Notes: a model not told the origin generated them from the letters alone. 64,000 nt of DNA from Paenibacillus sp. HW567 (GCF_000374185.1 NZ_KB910518.1:6247623-6311622); one strand, 5' to 3'. Shown: positions 42,503 through 51,797, numbered from the stretch's first letter. A program made the numbers and translations.

Positions 42503-43240
42503 TTGACAAGGTACAAAAGAGTTCTTATTAAACTAAGTGGTGGAGCAGTTGCCGGGAGCACGGAATTTGGTTTCGACCCTGAAAGATTGGATCATATTGC
42601 AAACGAAATCATGTCAGTTGTGAACCTGGGTGTCGAGGTATCATTGGTTATAGGTGGCGGTAATATTTTTCGTGGCAATATGGCGGAAAACTGGGGAATA
42701 GAGAGAGCAGAAGCTGATAACATTGGGACATTCGCAACGGTTATCAATAGCTTGATGCTTCGTGGAGTTCTTAAAGCCAAAACAAACAAAGAGGTCCGTG
42801 TCATGACAGCAATGCCTATTACATCAGTGGCTGAACCATACATCAGACTAAGAGCCGTTCACCATCTGGAAAAGGGCTACATTGTAATTTTTGCAGGAGG
42901 AAACGGTCAACCCTACGTTACAACAGACTATCCGTCAGTTCAAAGAGCTATCGAAGTGAATTGTGAGGCTCTGCTAGTTGCAAAACAAGGTGTTGACGGT
43001 GTTCTGAATGCAGATCCTAAGTACAATAAAGATGCAAGAAAGTTCAGATCCCTGCACTACAACGATGTCATAAACCATAATCTAAAGGTAATGGATCAAT
43101 CAGCGTTCATCTTAGCCAGAGACTACAATCTGCCTATGCATGTGTTCAACTTTGACAAGCCGGGCACAATGAAAGAGATATGTGAAGGGAAAAATAACGG
43201 TACGATAATTAGCGGCGAATCCATTTTAGAAATGGAATAA
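42503..43240 (+). CDS. UMP kinase paralogue
   Basis: 245 residues from TTG at 42503, seven bases after GGAGGT; GTG at 42494 is too close to the site. Amino-acid-kinase fold: YKRVLIKLSGGAVAG, VSLVIGGGNIFRG, TFATVINSLMLRGVL, VIFAGGNGQPYVTTD, and QGVDGVLNADPKYNKDA. These are UMP kinase motifs (UMP to UDP), but the usual SGEAL is SGGAV. The gene stands alone between terminators and is not beside tsf and frr, where the housekeeping pyrH lies. A second, AT-rich copy acquired horizontally is likely. Confidence 0.85.
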   Translation: MTRYKRVLIKLSGGAVAGSTEFGFDPERLDHIANEIMSVVNLGVEVSLVIGGGNIFRGNMAENWGIERAEADNIGTFATVINSLMLRGVLKAKTNKEVRVMTAMPITSVAEPYIRLRAVHHLEKGYIVIFAGGNGQPYVTTDYPSVQRAIEVNCEALLVAKQGVDGVLNADPKYNKDARKFRSLHYNDVINHNLKVMDQSAFILARDYNLPMHVFNFDKPGTMKEICEGKNNGTIISGESILEME

Positions 43241-43401
43241 GTACTTTAAATCCTTATAAAAAAACCCATAGATCAAATTTATGACCCATGAGTTTGTATG
43301 GATATTTTTTTCAAGACCTTATTCAACATCATAACAGAACAGATATTATAAGTCTATATTTTTTTATTGGATTAGTTTACCATCTTGATATACGAAGATG
43401 A

Positions 43402-44199
43402 ATGGAGATGGTAAAAGTGCTCAAAGAAATACTTGTAAACAATGCAATGACCTATGAATATCCACCGGACGGGGAGATTTTACCGATTATAGATCCGTAT
43501 GACGGATGTACAATAGGATGTCCTTATTGTTTTCAATTAGGAGATGAGACTTGGAATACAAACTTGAATATTAAAATTAATATTTCCGATATTTTGCATA
43601 AAGAATTAATGAACTGGAATAAAGAAGATACTATATACTTGGGTAGCAAGTGTGACCCTTATATGGAAATAGAACGGAAATATCAGTTAACCAGAAAGTG
43701 TTTAATTGAATTAAACAAACTTAATATAAAATGTATGGTTACAACTAAAGCCGGATCTAAACTTGTTTTTAGGGATATAGATATACTAAAGCTTATGGGT
43801 GATACCTTCACGTTGCTTTTAGGATTATCTAACTTGCAGCAGTTAAGCAAGGTTGAAGATTATACTCTTTTAAGTAATATACAGACAGCCAATCAATTGC
43901 ATCGAATGGGCATTAATGTATGGGTATTTATTACTCCGATTTTACCTGGGATTACAAATGTAGATGCAATGATTGACGCTTTAGATCAGGACATTCCCGT
44001 TTTTTTAGACAAGGTTAGATTAAGCCGGAACACAAGACCTGCACTTATGCTGGAACGTTTCATTGAAAAAAATCACCCTCATTTAGCAAGCACATATAAA
44101 GACATAATTTATAACCAATCAGATGTGTACTATGAAGATGTGAAAGAAAAGTGGAGCAATAATGAGAGAGTTAAGTTTGATTTGAATAGACTCAAATAA
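43402..44199 (+). CDS. Radical SAM protein, SPL-like
   Basis: 265 residues if started at ATG 43402; GTG at 43417, nine bases after GGAG, is an alternative. Cluster motif CTIGCPYC (CxxxCxxC) in DPYDGCTIGCPYCFQLG, then YLGSKCDPYMEIERKYQLTRKCLIEL, VTTKAGSKLVFRDIDILK and VFITPILPGITNVDAM, the pattern of spore-photoproduct-lyase-like radical SAM proteins. Shorter than SplB (about 340 residues). Substrate unknown. Single gene with its own terminator. Confidence 0.8.
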   Translation: MEMVKVLKEILVNNAMTYEYPPDGEILPIIDPYDGCTIGCPYCFQLGDETWNTNLNIKINISDILHKELMNWNKEDTIYLGSKCDPYMEIERKYQLTRKCLIELNKLNIKCMVTTKAGSKLVFRDIDILKLMGDTFTLLLGLSNLQQLSKVEDYTLLSNIQTANQLHRMGINVWVFITPILPGITNVDAMIDALDQDIPVFLDKVRLSRNTRPALMLERFIEKNHPHLASTYKDIIYNQSDVYYEDVKEKWSNNERVKFDLNRLK

Positions 44200-44241
44200 G
44201 AACGGCTGATTCCATCAATAATGGAGTCAGCCGTTCTTTGG
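44198..44241. terminator. Bidirectional terminator
   Basis: AAGAACGGCTGATTCCAT pairs with ATGGAGTCAGCCGTTCTT (one mismatch). It separates convergent genes. Confidence 0.85.
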
Positions 44242-44253
44242 GGTAGGAGCGGA

Positions 44254-44622
44254 TTACAGATTCGCCAGAACTACGGCGAGAATAGCTATAAAGGCCGGCA
44301 GGCCTTGAACGATCAGAATGGATTTCTTGGAAGTGATGCTGCCGTAGATCGCGGCAACTGCGACACAAATCAAGAAAAACAATTGAAGCTGAAACGCGAA
44401 CGTGTCATTCGGATGGAGCAAACCCCAGATTAGACCCGCGGCCAGGAAGCCATTATATAACCCCTGGTTGGCTGCAAGCGATTTGGTTTCCTGTGCAAAC
44501 TGCTTGGTCGTCCCGAACGCCTTCTGCGCTCTTGGGGTAGTCCACATAAACATTTCCAGCGCTAAAATATAGATATGCTCCAGCGCAACAAGCGCTACGA
44601 GTATCGTACTCAAAATCATCAT
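44254..44622 (-). CDS. DUF1304 membrane protein
   Basis: 122 residues, four membrane helices. LVALVALEHIYILALEMFMWTTPRAQKAFG, LAANQGLYNGFLAAGLIWGL and IYGSITSKKSILIVQGLPAFIAI are hallmark DUF1304 segments. AGAGGG precedes the ATG. Function unknown; often near stress regulators. Convergent with the radical SAM gene, 40 bp downstream of the DinB-like gene on the same strand. Confidence 0.85.
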   Translation of the reverse strand: MMILSTILVALVALEHIYILALEMFMWTTPRAQKAFGTTKQFAQETKSLAANQGLYNGFLAAGLIWGLLHPNDTFAFQLQLFFLICVAVAAIYGSITSKKSILIVQGLPAFIAILAVVLANL

Positions 44623-44661
44623 CGTTATCCCCTCTTTAATTCAAAATGTATGTTCCGAAAC

Positions 44662-45159
44662 TTAGGCAGGATAGCCTCCTCCAGGCGGTGGCCAGGCTCC
44701 ATGCAGTCGGCGCAGCAGTACAATTTCTCCTAGATGGTAGGAGTTGTGTGAGGCGATATTGCGTAAAATGCCTCCCTTGGTCTCCCCGGGAAAATACGGG
44801 AGCGGATCGTCGAGCCGGGCGGTCTGAGCAATGGCGACGGCCTTCTCCACACCTTGCAGCAGATGCTCAATGGCATTCTGTAGCTGTGCCTCGTCCGCCG
44901 GGGCATCCTCATCAGGCCAGCTTTCCTGTACACTTCCTGGCATTTGCGGCTTGCTGCCCTCCAGGTGAGTCAGCATGAAATCCTGCCAGTAGCCCATATG
45001 CTTCACCAATTGGTAGATCGTATACGGGACCCCTTCCGTGCGTTGTCCGGCAAGCTCCAGGGTAATATCGGGCAAGGCTCTGGCAATCGGAATATGCCCG
45101 CGTTCTCCAACTAACGATTTCACAAGAGCTTGACCAAAAGCATGATTGGATTCGGACAT
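44662..45159 (-). CDS. DinB-family protein
   Basis: 165 residues, GAGGAG eight bases before the ATG. Four-helix bundle with metal-binding histidines in the usual places: YQLVKHMGYWQDFML and NIASHNSYHLGEIVLLRRLHG. The last is the DinB/YfiT-type signature. Possibly a thiol-dependent S-transferase of small molecules. Probably one operon with DUF1304; promoter region carries strong palindromes. Confidence 0.85.
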   Translation of the reverse strand: MSESNHAFGQALVKSLVGERGHIPIARALPDITLELAGQRTEGVPYTIYQLVKHMGYWQDFMLTHLEGSKPQMPGSVQESWPDEDAPADEAQLQNAIEHLLQGVEKAVAIAQTARLDDPLPYFPGETKGGILRNIASHNSYHLGEIVLLRRLHGAWPPPGGGYPA

Positions 45160-45195
45160 TAGTAAGCTCCTCCTCTTTATATTATGTATTAGTTA

Positions 45196-45231
45196 ACAAA
45201 ATTATATTTTGTAAAATCTAATTTTACAAAA
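45196..45231 (-). promoter_or_regulatory. Overlapping palindromes before the DinB gene
   Basis: ACAAAAT-TAT-ATTTTGT (45196-45212) and TTTTGTAAAAT-CTA-ATTTTACAAAA (45207-45231) are both perfect and share a half-site. They lie 40-70 bases upstream of the DinB start. No repressor gene is adjacent. The rest of 45232-45417 holds no gene. Confidence 0.5.
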
Positions 45232-45417
45232 CTAAATATACCTGAATTCAGCTTTTTTGTCAATCATACCATTCCTTGCGCAGATTGGATGTGTGGATTA
45301 GTTCTGGAATCCTTCCATTGCAGGAATATTCCCTTGAATCGTTGAATATATCCGAAAGCATACTATCCGAAATAGAGGCATATTCAGGATATGCCTTAGC
45401 TGCAGGAGGAGAACAGC

Positions 45418-46347
45418 ATGAAATCCATCACCGTTCTAAGTCTTACGGAAACGTTCCACCTGGAAGTACTTGCGGGAGAGAGCCGCATGGACCGTGTGAT
45501 TACCCGTCCACGGACACACAGACCGGGGCTGGAGTTCGTCGGATATTTTGATTTTTTTCCGATGGAACGGGTCCAGGTGCTTGGCCGCAAGGAGATCAAC
45601 TATTTATTGACGCTGAGCGTAGAAGAGCGCAAATTGCATATCGGAAATATCGTGAAATATCATCCGCCCTGTTTCATTGTAACCTCAGGCCAGCAGGAGA
45701 TTCCTTATTTGACCCTGTTCTGCAATCAGGAGGGAATTCCGCTGCTGCGGACCGCGGATACGACAACGGAGTTTATCGCCAAGCTGGATAGCTTCTTGGT
45801 GAAGGCGCTGGCACCCGAGCTGTCAATTCATGGGGTGTGTGTGAACGTATCCGGTATCGGCATCCTGCTCAGGGGCAAGTCCGGAATCGGCAAAAGCGAG
45901 ACTGCGCACACGCTCATCCGCAGAGGCCACCGGTTCGTGGCCGACGACGTGGTGGTGCTCAAGAAGCTGGGCCCGGCGACGCTGCTCGGGACCCATAACG
46001 AGACCACACGCGAGTTCCTAGCGCTGCGCAGCATCGGGCTTATCAATGTTGTGCGCCAATACGGGCGCAGGGCCTTTCAGGATGAGACACGGATTGTGCT
46101 TGACATTGAGCTGGCTCCGTGGCAGGAGAATTCGCTGAACAATGAGCTGGAGCTGGTGCCCCAGTTCACGAATTATCTGGGCGTGCAAATTCCGCATATT
46201 GTGGTCCAGCTCCAGCCGGGGCGCGATGTAGCCGGCCTGATTGAAGCGGCCGCCAACAATTGGTACCTCAAGCAGCTCGGCTACAGCGCCGCTGAAGACT
46301 TCATGAAGCGGATCGAAGACGGGATGCAGTCTCAAGGGGATTGCTGA
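45418..46347 (+). CDS. hprK: HPr kinase/phosphorylase
   Basis: 309 residues, AGGAGGAG before the ATG. N-terminal domain with RPGLEFVGYFDFFPMERVQVLG; Walker A LRGKSGIGKSETAHTLIRRGHRFVADDVV with the following acidic pair; HprK signature FLALRSIGLINVVRQYG; then DETRIVLDIEL. It phosphorylates and dephosphorylates Ser46 of HPr for catabolite control. Here it stands alone, not with lgt as in many Bacillota, so it may be a second copy. Closed by a terminator. Confidence 0.9.
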   Translation: MKSITVLSLTETFHLEVLAGESRMDRVITRPRTHRPGLEFVGYFDFFPMERVQVLGRKEINYLLTLSVEERKLHIGNIVKYHPPCFIVTSGQQEIPYLTLFCNQEGIPLLRTADTTTEFIAKLDSFLVKALAPELSIHGVCVNVSGIGILLRGKSGIGKSETAHTLIRRGHRFVADDVVVLKKLGPATLLGTHNETTREFLALRSIGLINVVRQYGRRAFQDETRIVLDIELAPWQENSLNNELELVPQFTNYLGVQIPHIVVQLQPGRDVAGLIEAAANNWYLKQLGYSAAEDFMKRIEDGMQSQGDC

Positions 46348-46378
46348 GGAGAGATTTAGCCGCCTAAATAATCTATAT

Positions 46379-46416
46379 AAGCCGTTTCCTGTTAAATCCG
46401 GGGAACGGCTTTTTTA
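46379..46416 (+). terminator. Terminator of the HPr kinase gene
   Basis: AAGCCGTTTCC pairs with GGGAACGGCTT (one mismatch) and is followed by five T residues. Confidence 0.85.
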
Positions 46417-46538
46417 GCACGGTGGTACAAAAGCAAAAATGCTTGCTTAAGCATACAAAATGTTTCCTTTCATACGTTACCTAATATTTTATCTATTGAT
46501 ATATTGAGATGAGATTATGGTAGAAAGGTGATCAGAAT

Positions 46539-49500
46539 ATGAGAATTGCAAAAAAGGGTATGGCCGTGTTTGCAGCACTGTTGCTTGCGTTAAGTTCATT
46601 TTCATTCAACATGGGGACTGCTTTGGCTACAGATGTGAACAGTAAGTATATTGTGAATGGCGGTTTTGAAACCGATTTCTGGAGTGATCATTCATGGAGT
46701 GTGGAAACGGCCAACTGGGATCAGGTGAAGATTCAGCAATTTGCTTACGCGAGTGATACCTATATCACCCCGAATGAAGGGACCCATGCCTTCAAATATT
46801 GGATCAAGGATACGGCTGCTGGAAAGCAGGCGGTCACAGTGAAGCAGACGATTCCGGCGCTTCCTGCGGGAAGCTATGAGCTTTCGGTTCATTCGATGGG
46901 TGGGGATGGCAACGCAGCGGGCGCTGTGGAGTTATTCGCAGGGGCAGAGAAGAGCGATGCTGTGGCAACTACGGGCTATAATGCTTGGGGGACGGCTAGC
47001 CTCAAATTCGTCTTGAAGGAAGAAACCTCTAACCTTGTCATCGGGGCGAATATAAACGGCGGTCCAGCCGCATGGGGATACTTGGACGGCGTTGAGCTGA
47101 AGCAGGTGAGCACGGATACGAATCAGCCGGTAGCGGCAGATATTTTTGTGAAGAAGGTTGAAGGGCTGCGGTCTGATTTTATTAAAGGTGTGGATATCTC
47201 CAGTATCATTTCTTTAGAGCATAGCGGAGTTAAGTTTTATAATCAGGCCGGAGAAGTGCAGGATATTTTTACAACTGTACATGAAGCCGGAGTGAACTAT
47301 GTTCGGGTGCGTGTATGGAATGATCCGTTTGATTCAGCAGGCAAGGGGTATGGCGGCGGCAATAATGATCTGGCGACCGCAATCCAAATCGGTAAAAGAG
47401 CGACGGCTAATGGAATGAAGCTGCTGGTTGACTTCCACTATTCCGATTTCTGGGCTGATCCGGGCAAGCAGCATACACCAAAGGCGTGGGCGAATCTGAG
47501 TTTTGAAGACAAGAAGACCGCGCTGTATAACTATACCAAAGAAAGCCTGCAAACCCTGATCAATGAAGGTATTGATGTTGGTATGGTTCAGGTAGGCAAC
47601 GAGACCAATGCGCAATTTGTCGGGGAATCCGATTGGTCGAAGATCAGTGCGTTATTTAATGCAGGAAGCAAGGCGGTTAGAGAGGTTGATCCGAATATTC
47701 TGGTTGCGCTACATTTTACGAACCCGGAGTCGGCAGGCAGATATGCGTCCTATGCGCAACAATTGCAGGATAACAATGTAGATTATGATGTGTTCGCAAG
47801 CTCTTATTACCCATTCTGGCACGGCACATTAAGCAATTTGACGTCTGTTCTGAAGCAGGTGGCTGACACCTATGGCAAAAAAGTAATGGTGGCCGAAACC
47901 TCTTATACGTACACGGCTGAAGATGGCGATGGACACGGAAATACCGCTCCGCTGAGCTCAGGTCAAACACTCGACTACCCTGTTAGCGTTCAAGGTCAGG
48001 CGAATTCGGTCAGAAACGTAATTGAGGCGGTTGCGAATGTGGGTGCGGCGGGGATTGGCGTGTTTTATTGGGAGCCTGCGTGGCTTCCGGTAGGTCCGAA
48101 AGAAAATCTGGAGCAGAACCAAAAAATTTGGGAGCAATACGGTTCAGGCTGGGCATCCAGCTATGCGAAGGAATATGACCCTAAGGATGCAGGGGTATGG
48201 TATGGCGGCAGTGCCGTTGACAACCAGGCTTTGTTTGATTTCAGCGGCCATCCGCTTGCATCGCTGAACGTGTTCAACTATGTGAATACAGGGGCTGTTG
48301 CTCCGCTTGCCATTGATGAAATCAAGGGGGTCTCGGTGACTGCAATTGCCGGGGAGAAGATTGTTTTGCCGAGTGTCGTGAATGTTACTTACAATGATGG
48401 CAGCGCCGGAATCATACCGGTCGTATGGGATCAAGCCGCGCTTGACCAAGCCAGTAGCCAGGGGGCCGGCAATTATGTGATTCCAGGAGCTGTAGAAGGC
48501 GGTCATACGGTTCAAGCTACTCTGGTCATTAAGAAAGAGAATTTCGTCTTGAACGGAAGCTTTGAGAATAGCGACAGAACGATGTGGGAGATCACCTATG
48601 GTGACGGAAGCGAGCCGCATACGGGCTATCAGAACAAGGTGTCGGATGCCAAAACCGGAAATTATTCACTGCACTTTTACTCTGAAAAAGGCGTGGATTT
48701 CACGGTTACGCAGAACGTGTACGGCCTGAAGCCGGGTTATTATAATCTCTCCATGTTTATCCAAGGGGGAGATGCTGCCAGCTCCGATATGAATCTCTTT
48801 GCCGTAACAGGCGGTAAGGAAGTGAAAGTAAGCACCGGTGTGAACGGGTGGGTGCAATGGAATAATCCTGAGATCCAGAATATTCTCGTTACCAATGGAA
48901 CGCTTACGATTGGCGCGAATATTAAAGCATCCGGCGGCGCATGGGGAACTATTGATGATTTCTACTTAAGCTTTGTAAAAGATGCCGAGGGGCCGAAGCC
49001 TGACCCGGGGACGGAAAATCCGGGAACTCCGGGAACGCCTGGAACGCCTGAAAATCCAGGGACACCTGAGACTCCACCGACACCAACACCAGTACCGACA
49101 CCAGTACCAACACCAACACCAGTACCGACAGTAACAATTCCGGCTGCAGCGGCAACAGCAGCACCAACAGCAACGCCAGAAGTGAAGCCTGAACCAACAC
49201 CTGCACCAGTACCGGAAGTGACGTTTGACGACAAGGTTGTCAATGCTGAAAAAGTATTATCCAGCCTTAATAAGAAGTTAGAGGAAACCAGCGCTAATCC
49301 TGCTAAGGTTCAATTTAAGGACACTGCCTCCCACTGGGCCGCTGCAACAGTTAACATTTTCGTTAGATTGGGACTCATTAATGGATATGCAGATGGTACC
49401 TTCCATCCTAACGCAAAGATTACCCGTGCCGAGTTTGCTACGATTATTGCAAAAGTATTTGATATTTCAGGTACGGGTACGGGAAATACATTATCTGATA

Positions 49501-49865
49501 TCGGCGGTCATTGGGCGGAAGGCTCAATTCAAGCGTTGACTGAGAAAGGAATTGTTTCAGGATATCCAGAGGGTACATTTAATCCAAACAAAGAAATCAG
49601 CCGTGCTGAAATTATTTCTATTATCTCTAGAATTATTAACCTTAATAATGTAAAGGCTGCTGCAGCATCTGCGTTCTCAGATATTGATGGTGCATGGAAC
49701 AAGGATCAAATTGAGAAGGCTGCAAAGATTGGCATAATTAGCGGAGAAGGCAATGGACAATTTGCGCCAGACAGATCCTCTTCTCGTGCAGAAGCCTTAA
49801 CCATTGTTTTACATGCACTTCAAACGAACCTGGAAATTAAAACACTATTAGAATCTATTAAATAG
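46539..49865 (+). CDS. S-layer-anchored endo-beta-1,4-galactanase (GH53)
   Basis: 1108 residues, AAAGGTGATC before the ATG. Order: signal peptide (1-31); a carbohydrate-binding module, residues about 36-190 (CBM61-like, NGGFETDFWSDHSW..WGYLDGVELK); GH53 catalytic barrel, about 210-585, with FIKGVDISSI, acid/base Glu355 in VGNET and nucleophile Glu453 in VAETSY; a Big_4 Ig-like domain, about 590-670; a second binding module, about 672-815; a Pro/Thr-rich linker, about 820-905; and three SLH domains (AAATVNIFVRLGLINGYADGTFHP, ALTEKGIVSGYPEGTFNP, a third more diverged). It cuts type I arabinogalactan outside the cell while tethered to secondary wall polymer. No galactan importer is adjacent; the sugar ABC system at 60-63 kb might serve. 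Confidence 0.9.
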   Translation: MRIAKKGMAVFAALLLALSSFSFNMGTALATDVNSKYIVNGGFETDFWSDHSWSVETANWDQVKIQQFAYASDTYITPNEGTHAFKYWIKDTAAGKQAVTVKQTIPALPAGSYELSVHSMGGDGNAAGAVELFAGAEKSDAVATTGYNAWGTASLKFVLKEETSNLVIGANINGGPAAWGYLDGVELKQVSTDTNQPVAADIFVKKVEGLRSDFIKGVDISSIISLEHSGVKFYNQAGEVQDIFTTVHEAGVNYVRVRVWNDPFDSAGKGYGGGNNDLATAIQIGKRATANGMKLLVDFHYSDFWADPGKQHTPKAWANLSFEDKKTALYNYTKESLQTLINEGIDVGMVQVGNETNAQFVGESDWSKISALFNAGSKAVREVDPNILVALHFTNPESAGRYASYAQQLQDNNVDYDVFASSYYPFWHGTLSNLTSVLKQVADTYGKKVMVAETSYTYTAEDGDGHGNTAPLSSGQTLDYPVSVQGQANSVRNVIEAVANVGAAGIGVFYWEPAWLPVGPKENLEQNQKIWEQYGSGWASSYAKEYDPKDAGVWYGGSAVDNQALFDFSGHPLASLNVFNYVNTGAVAPLAIDEIKGVSVTAIAGEKIVLPSVVNVTYNDGSAGIIPVVWDQAALDQASSQGAGNYVIPGAVEGGHTVQATLVIKKENFVLNGSFENSDRTMWEITYGDGSEPHTGYQNKVSDAKTGNYSLHFYSEKGVDFTVTQNVYGLKPGYYNLSMFIQGGDAASSDMNLFAVTGGKEVKVSTGVNGWVQWNNPEIQNILVTNGTLTIGANIKASGGAWGTIDDFYLSFVKDAEGPKPDPGTENPGTPGTPGTPENPGTPETPPTPTPVPTPVPTPTPVPTVTIPAAAATAAPTATPEVKPEPTPAPVPEVTFDDKVVNAEKVLSSLNKKLEETSANPAKVQFKDTASHWAAATVNIFVRLGLINGYADGTFHPNAKITRAEFATIIAKVFDISGTGTGNTLSDIGGHWAEGSIQALTEKGIVSGYPEGTFNPNKEISRAEIISIISRIINLNNVKAAAASAFSDIDGAWNKDQIEKAAKIGIISGEGNGQFAPDRSSSRAEALTIVLHALQTNLEIKTLLESIK

Positions 49866-49886
49866 TCAAAACTCCATGCGTACTCT

Positions 49887-49914
49887 AAACCCTCTGAGAA
49901 TGAGGGTTTTTTTT
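49887..49914 (+). terminator. Terminator of the galactanase gene
   Basis: AAACCCTC pairs with GAGGGTTT over a 7-base loop and is followed by a T-run. Confidence 0.85.
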
Positions 49915-50010
49915 ATTTGCAGACAAAATCATAACGAAGCTCTGCATAGAAATGAATCTGCTTGATGATCCTCTGGAAGAGGTTATTTTGTGTCTTGCGA
50001 GCTGTGCGCA
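49913..50010 (-). pseudogene. Large serine recombinase C-terminal relic 4
   Basis: Minus strand encodes ARKTQNNLFQRIIKQIHFYAELRYDFVCK and a stop. This matches PETQKALFQSVIRQIHF of relic 2 at 8380 both in protein and in DNA (AATCTGC.T.ATGA..CTCTGGAAGAGG). No att-like site is visible around it. Confidence 0.5.
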
Positions 50011-50099
50011 TCTTTTATTTATAAGAAATTTACATATGTTAATAAGGCCCTTCCTCATACAGGCTACAATTGTAATATGAAGAAAAAGGAGCAGAACAG

Positions 50100-50681
50100 A
50101 TGAATGACAAATATAACTCAATCCTGGAGAAGATCCTGGATCGCTACAATACCTATATGAACAAGGAAACCTTGGAGAGACTTGTAGATGTCGAGAAGAG
50201 GCTTCATTACGGCAAGGGTGAGCTGATTACTGCTGAGAACAAGGGCTGCCTCTTGTTGTCGGGCATTCTGCGCGGATTTTATTTGGATGCGGACGGCAAT
50301 GATGTGACACATATGTTTGTTTTAGAGGGTAGTGCTTACGGTTTGAATTTTTTGACTACAGACAAGCCGCATGTATGCAGCTTCGAGGCTTTGGAGGCAT
50401 GCGTTGTGGTTGAACTCAATTGGGCGGTAATTATTGATCAAATACAGAATAATTCAGGCTTAATGATGGCCTATATTCACATGCTTGAGGAGGCGTTGAA
50501 ACGAAAAATACTGCGCGAAACCAGCCTCGTCACCAAAACGGCCACAGAGCGGTATCTCGATTTGAAGAAGGAATACCCGCAAATAGAAAAAAGGGTAAAC
50601 CAAGCGCATATTGCATCTTATCTGGGAATTTCGCCTGTATCCCTGAGCCGTATCCGCCGCGTGATTAGAGAGGAGAACTAA
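50100..50681 (+). CDS. Crp/Fnr-family regulator
   Basis: 193 residues, AAAAGGAG before the ATG. Cyclic-nucleotide-binding-like beta barrel (LHYGKGELITAENKGCLLLSGILRGFYLDADGNDVTHMFV) and a C-terminal HTH (VNQAHIASYLGISPVSLSRIRRVIRE). No cysteines for an iron-sulfur cluster in the right places and no cAMP Arg-Ser pair. It precedes a short-chain dehydrogenase by 30 bp and an AraC regulator, and probably controls them. Confidence 0.85.
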   Translation: MNDKYNSILEKILDRYNTYMNKETLERLVDVEKRLHYGKGELITAENKGCLLLSGILRGFYLDADGNDVTHMFVLEGSAYGLNFLTTDKPHVCSFEALEACVVVELNWAVIIDQIQNNSGLMMAYIHMLEEALKRKILRETSLVTKTATERYLDLKKEYPQIEKRVNQAHIASYLGISPVSLSRIRRVIREEN

Positions 50682-50711
50682 ACGCACAAGACTTGAAAGG
50701 AGATGGATCAA

Positions 50712-51797
50712 ATGGAAGCTACAACCAAGCAAGAGAACATCCAATCGAAATTCGGAGCGAAATCGACCGCCCAGCAAATTGCCGATAACTATAATTTGAG
50801 AGGAAAAAACGCGATTGTAACAGGAGGATATTCCGGTGTGGGCCTCGAAATTACGAAGGCACTGGCAAAGGCCGGTGCAGAGGTGCTCGTTCCGGCTCGC
50901 AATCTCCTCAAAGCACAGGCAGCTTTGAAGGGGATTTCGAATGTGAAAATAGGTGTAATGGATTTAATGAAGCCCGATTCCATTGATGTTTTTGCTGAAC
51001 AGTTTCTGTCTACCGGTAAAAAGCTGCACTTACTTATTAACGATGCGGGCATCATGACCCCTCCGCTTCAAAGAGACTCCCGTGGCTATGAATCCCAGTT
51101 TTCTACAAATCATCTCGGCCATTTTCAACTGACCGCAAGACTTTGGCCTGCTTTAGTGAATGCGGAAGGGGCGCGTGTGGTTGCGGTCTCTTCAAGAGCG
51201 CAGCGCTGGGGTGGTGTTCTTTTTGATGACCCCCATTTCTCCAGAACTGCGTATGATCCCAAGAGGGCGTATGCACAGTCCAAGTCAGCCAATGTATTGT
51301 TTGCCGTGGAGCTTGACCGATTAGGCAGAGCCTACGGTGTCAGAGCGTTTGCAGCCCATCCCGGTCTGGTTCCCTCCACCAATCTTGGCAGCAGCTCTAT
51401 GGGTGAAGACGCCTCCGGTCTGGCAACAGGCATGATGAAAATAGTGCCCCGAATCTTACGGTTATTCCGTGTCACTAGTGTACTCAACCTATTTAAACAG
51501 TTGAAATCCCATCATGTTGGCGATGAATTTAAAACCAGCCAGCAGGGGGCGGCGACTCCGGTCTGGTGTGCATTAAGCGGAGAATTGTCTGGCAAGGGTG
51601 GCGTATATTGCGAGGATTGCAACATTGCAGTCGCTGTCGAGGATAGCAACTCGCCTTATGGTGTGCTGCCGTGGGCAATTGATCCCGTACAGGCCACACG
51701 TCTGTGGTCACTGAGCGAGGAATTAACAGGTATTTCAGATGCCCTCTCTTTTCCGCAAGTAGAATCAAGCAGTGCAATTTCCATTAATCTACAATGA
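50712..51797 (+). CDS. Short-chain dehydrogenase/reductase
   Basis: 361 residues from the ATG at 50712, nine bases after AAAGGAG. Rossmann motif AIVTGGYSGVGLEITKALAKAGAEV, structural NDAG, catalytic Ser in VVAVSSRAQ and YxxxK as YAQSK. Longer than classical SDRs, with an extra C-terminal 70 residues, like retinol-dehydrogenase/WW-oxidoreductase-type SDRs. Substrate unknown. In an apparent operon with the Crp/Fnr regulator; the AraC gene follows after 33 bp. Confidence 0.85.
   Translation: MEATTKQENIQSKFGAKSTAQQIADNYNLRGKNAIVTGGYSGVGLEITKALAKAGAEVLVPARNLLKAQAALKGISNVKIGVMDLMKPDSIDVFAEQFLSTGKKLHLLINDAGIMTPPLQRDSRGYESQFSTNHLGHFQLTARLWPALVNAEGARVVAVSSRAQRWGGVLFDDPHFSRTAYDPKRAYAQSKSANVLFAVELDRLGRAYGVRAFAAHPGLVPSTNLGSSSMGEDASGLATGMMKIVPRILRLFRVTSVLNLFKQLKSHHVGDEFKTSQQGAATPVWCALSGELSGKGGVYCEDCNIAVAVEDSNSPYGVLPWAIDPVQATRLWSLSEELTGISDALSFPQVESSSAISINLQ

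Noticed and set aside
48949..49243. Val/Leu/Gly-rich frames opposite the Pro/Thr linker of the galactanase
   Set aside because: Antisense reading of a low-complexity linker; no start signals.
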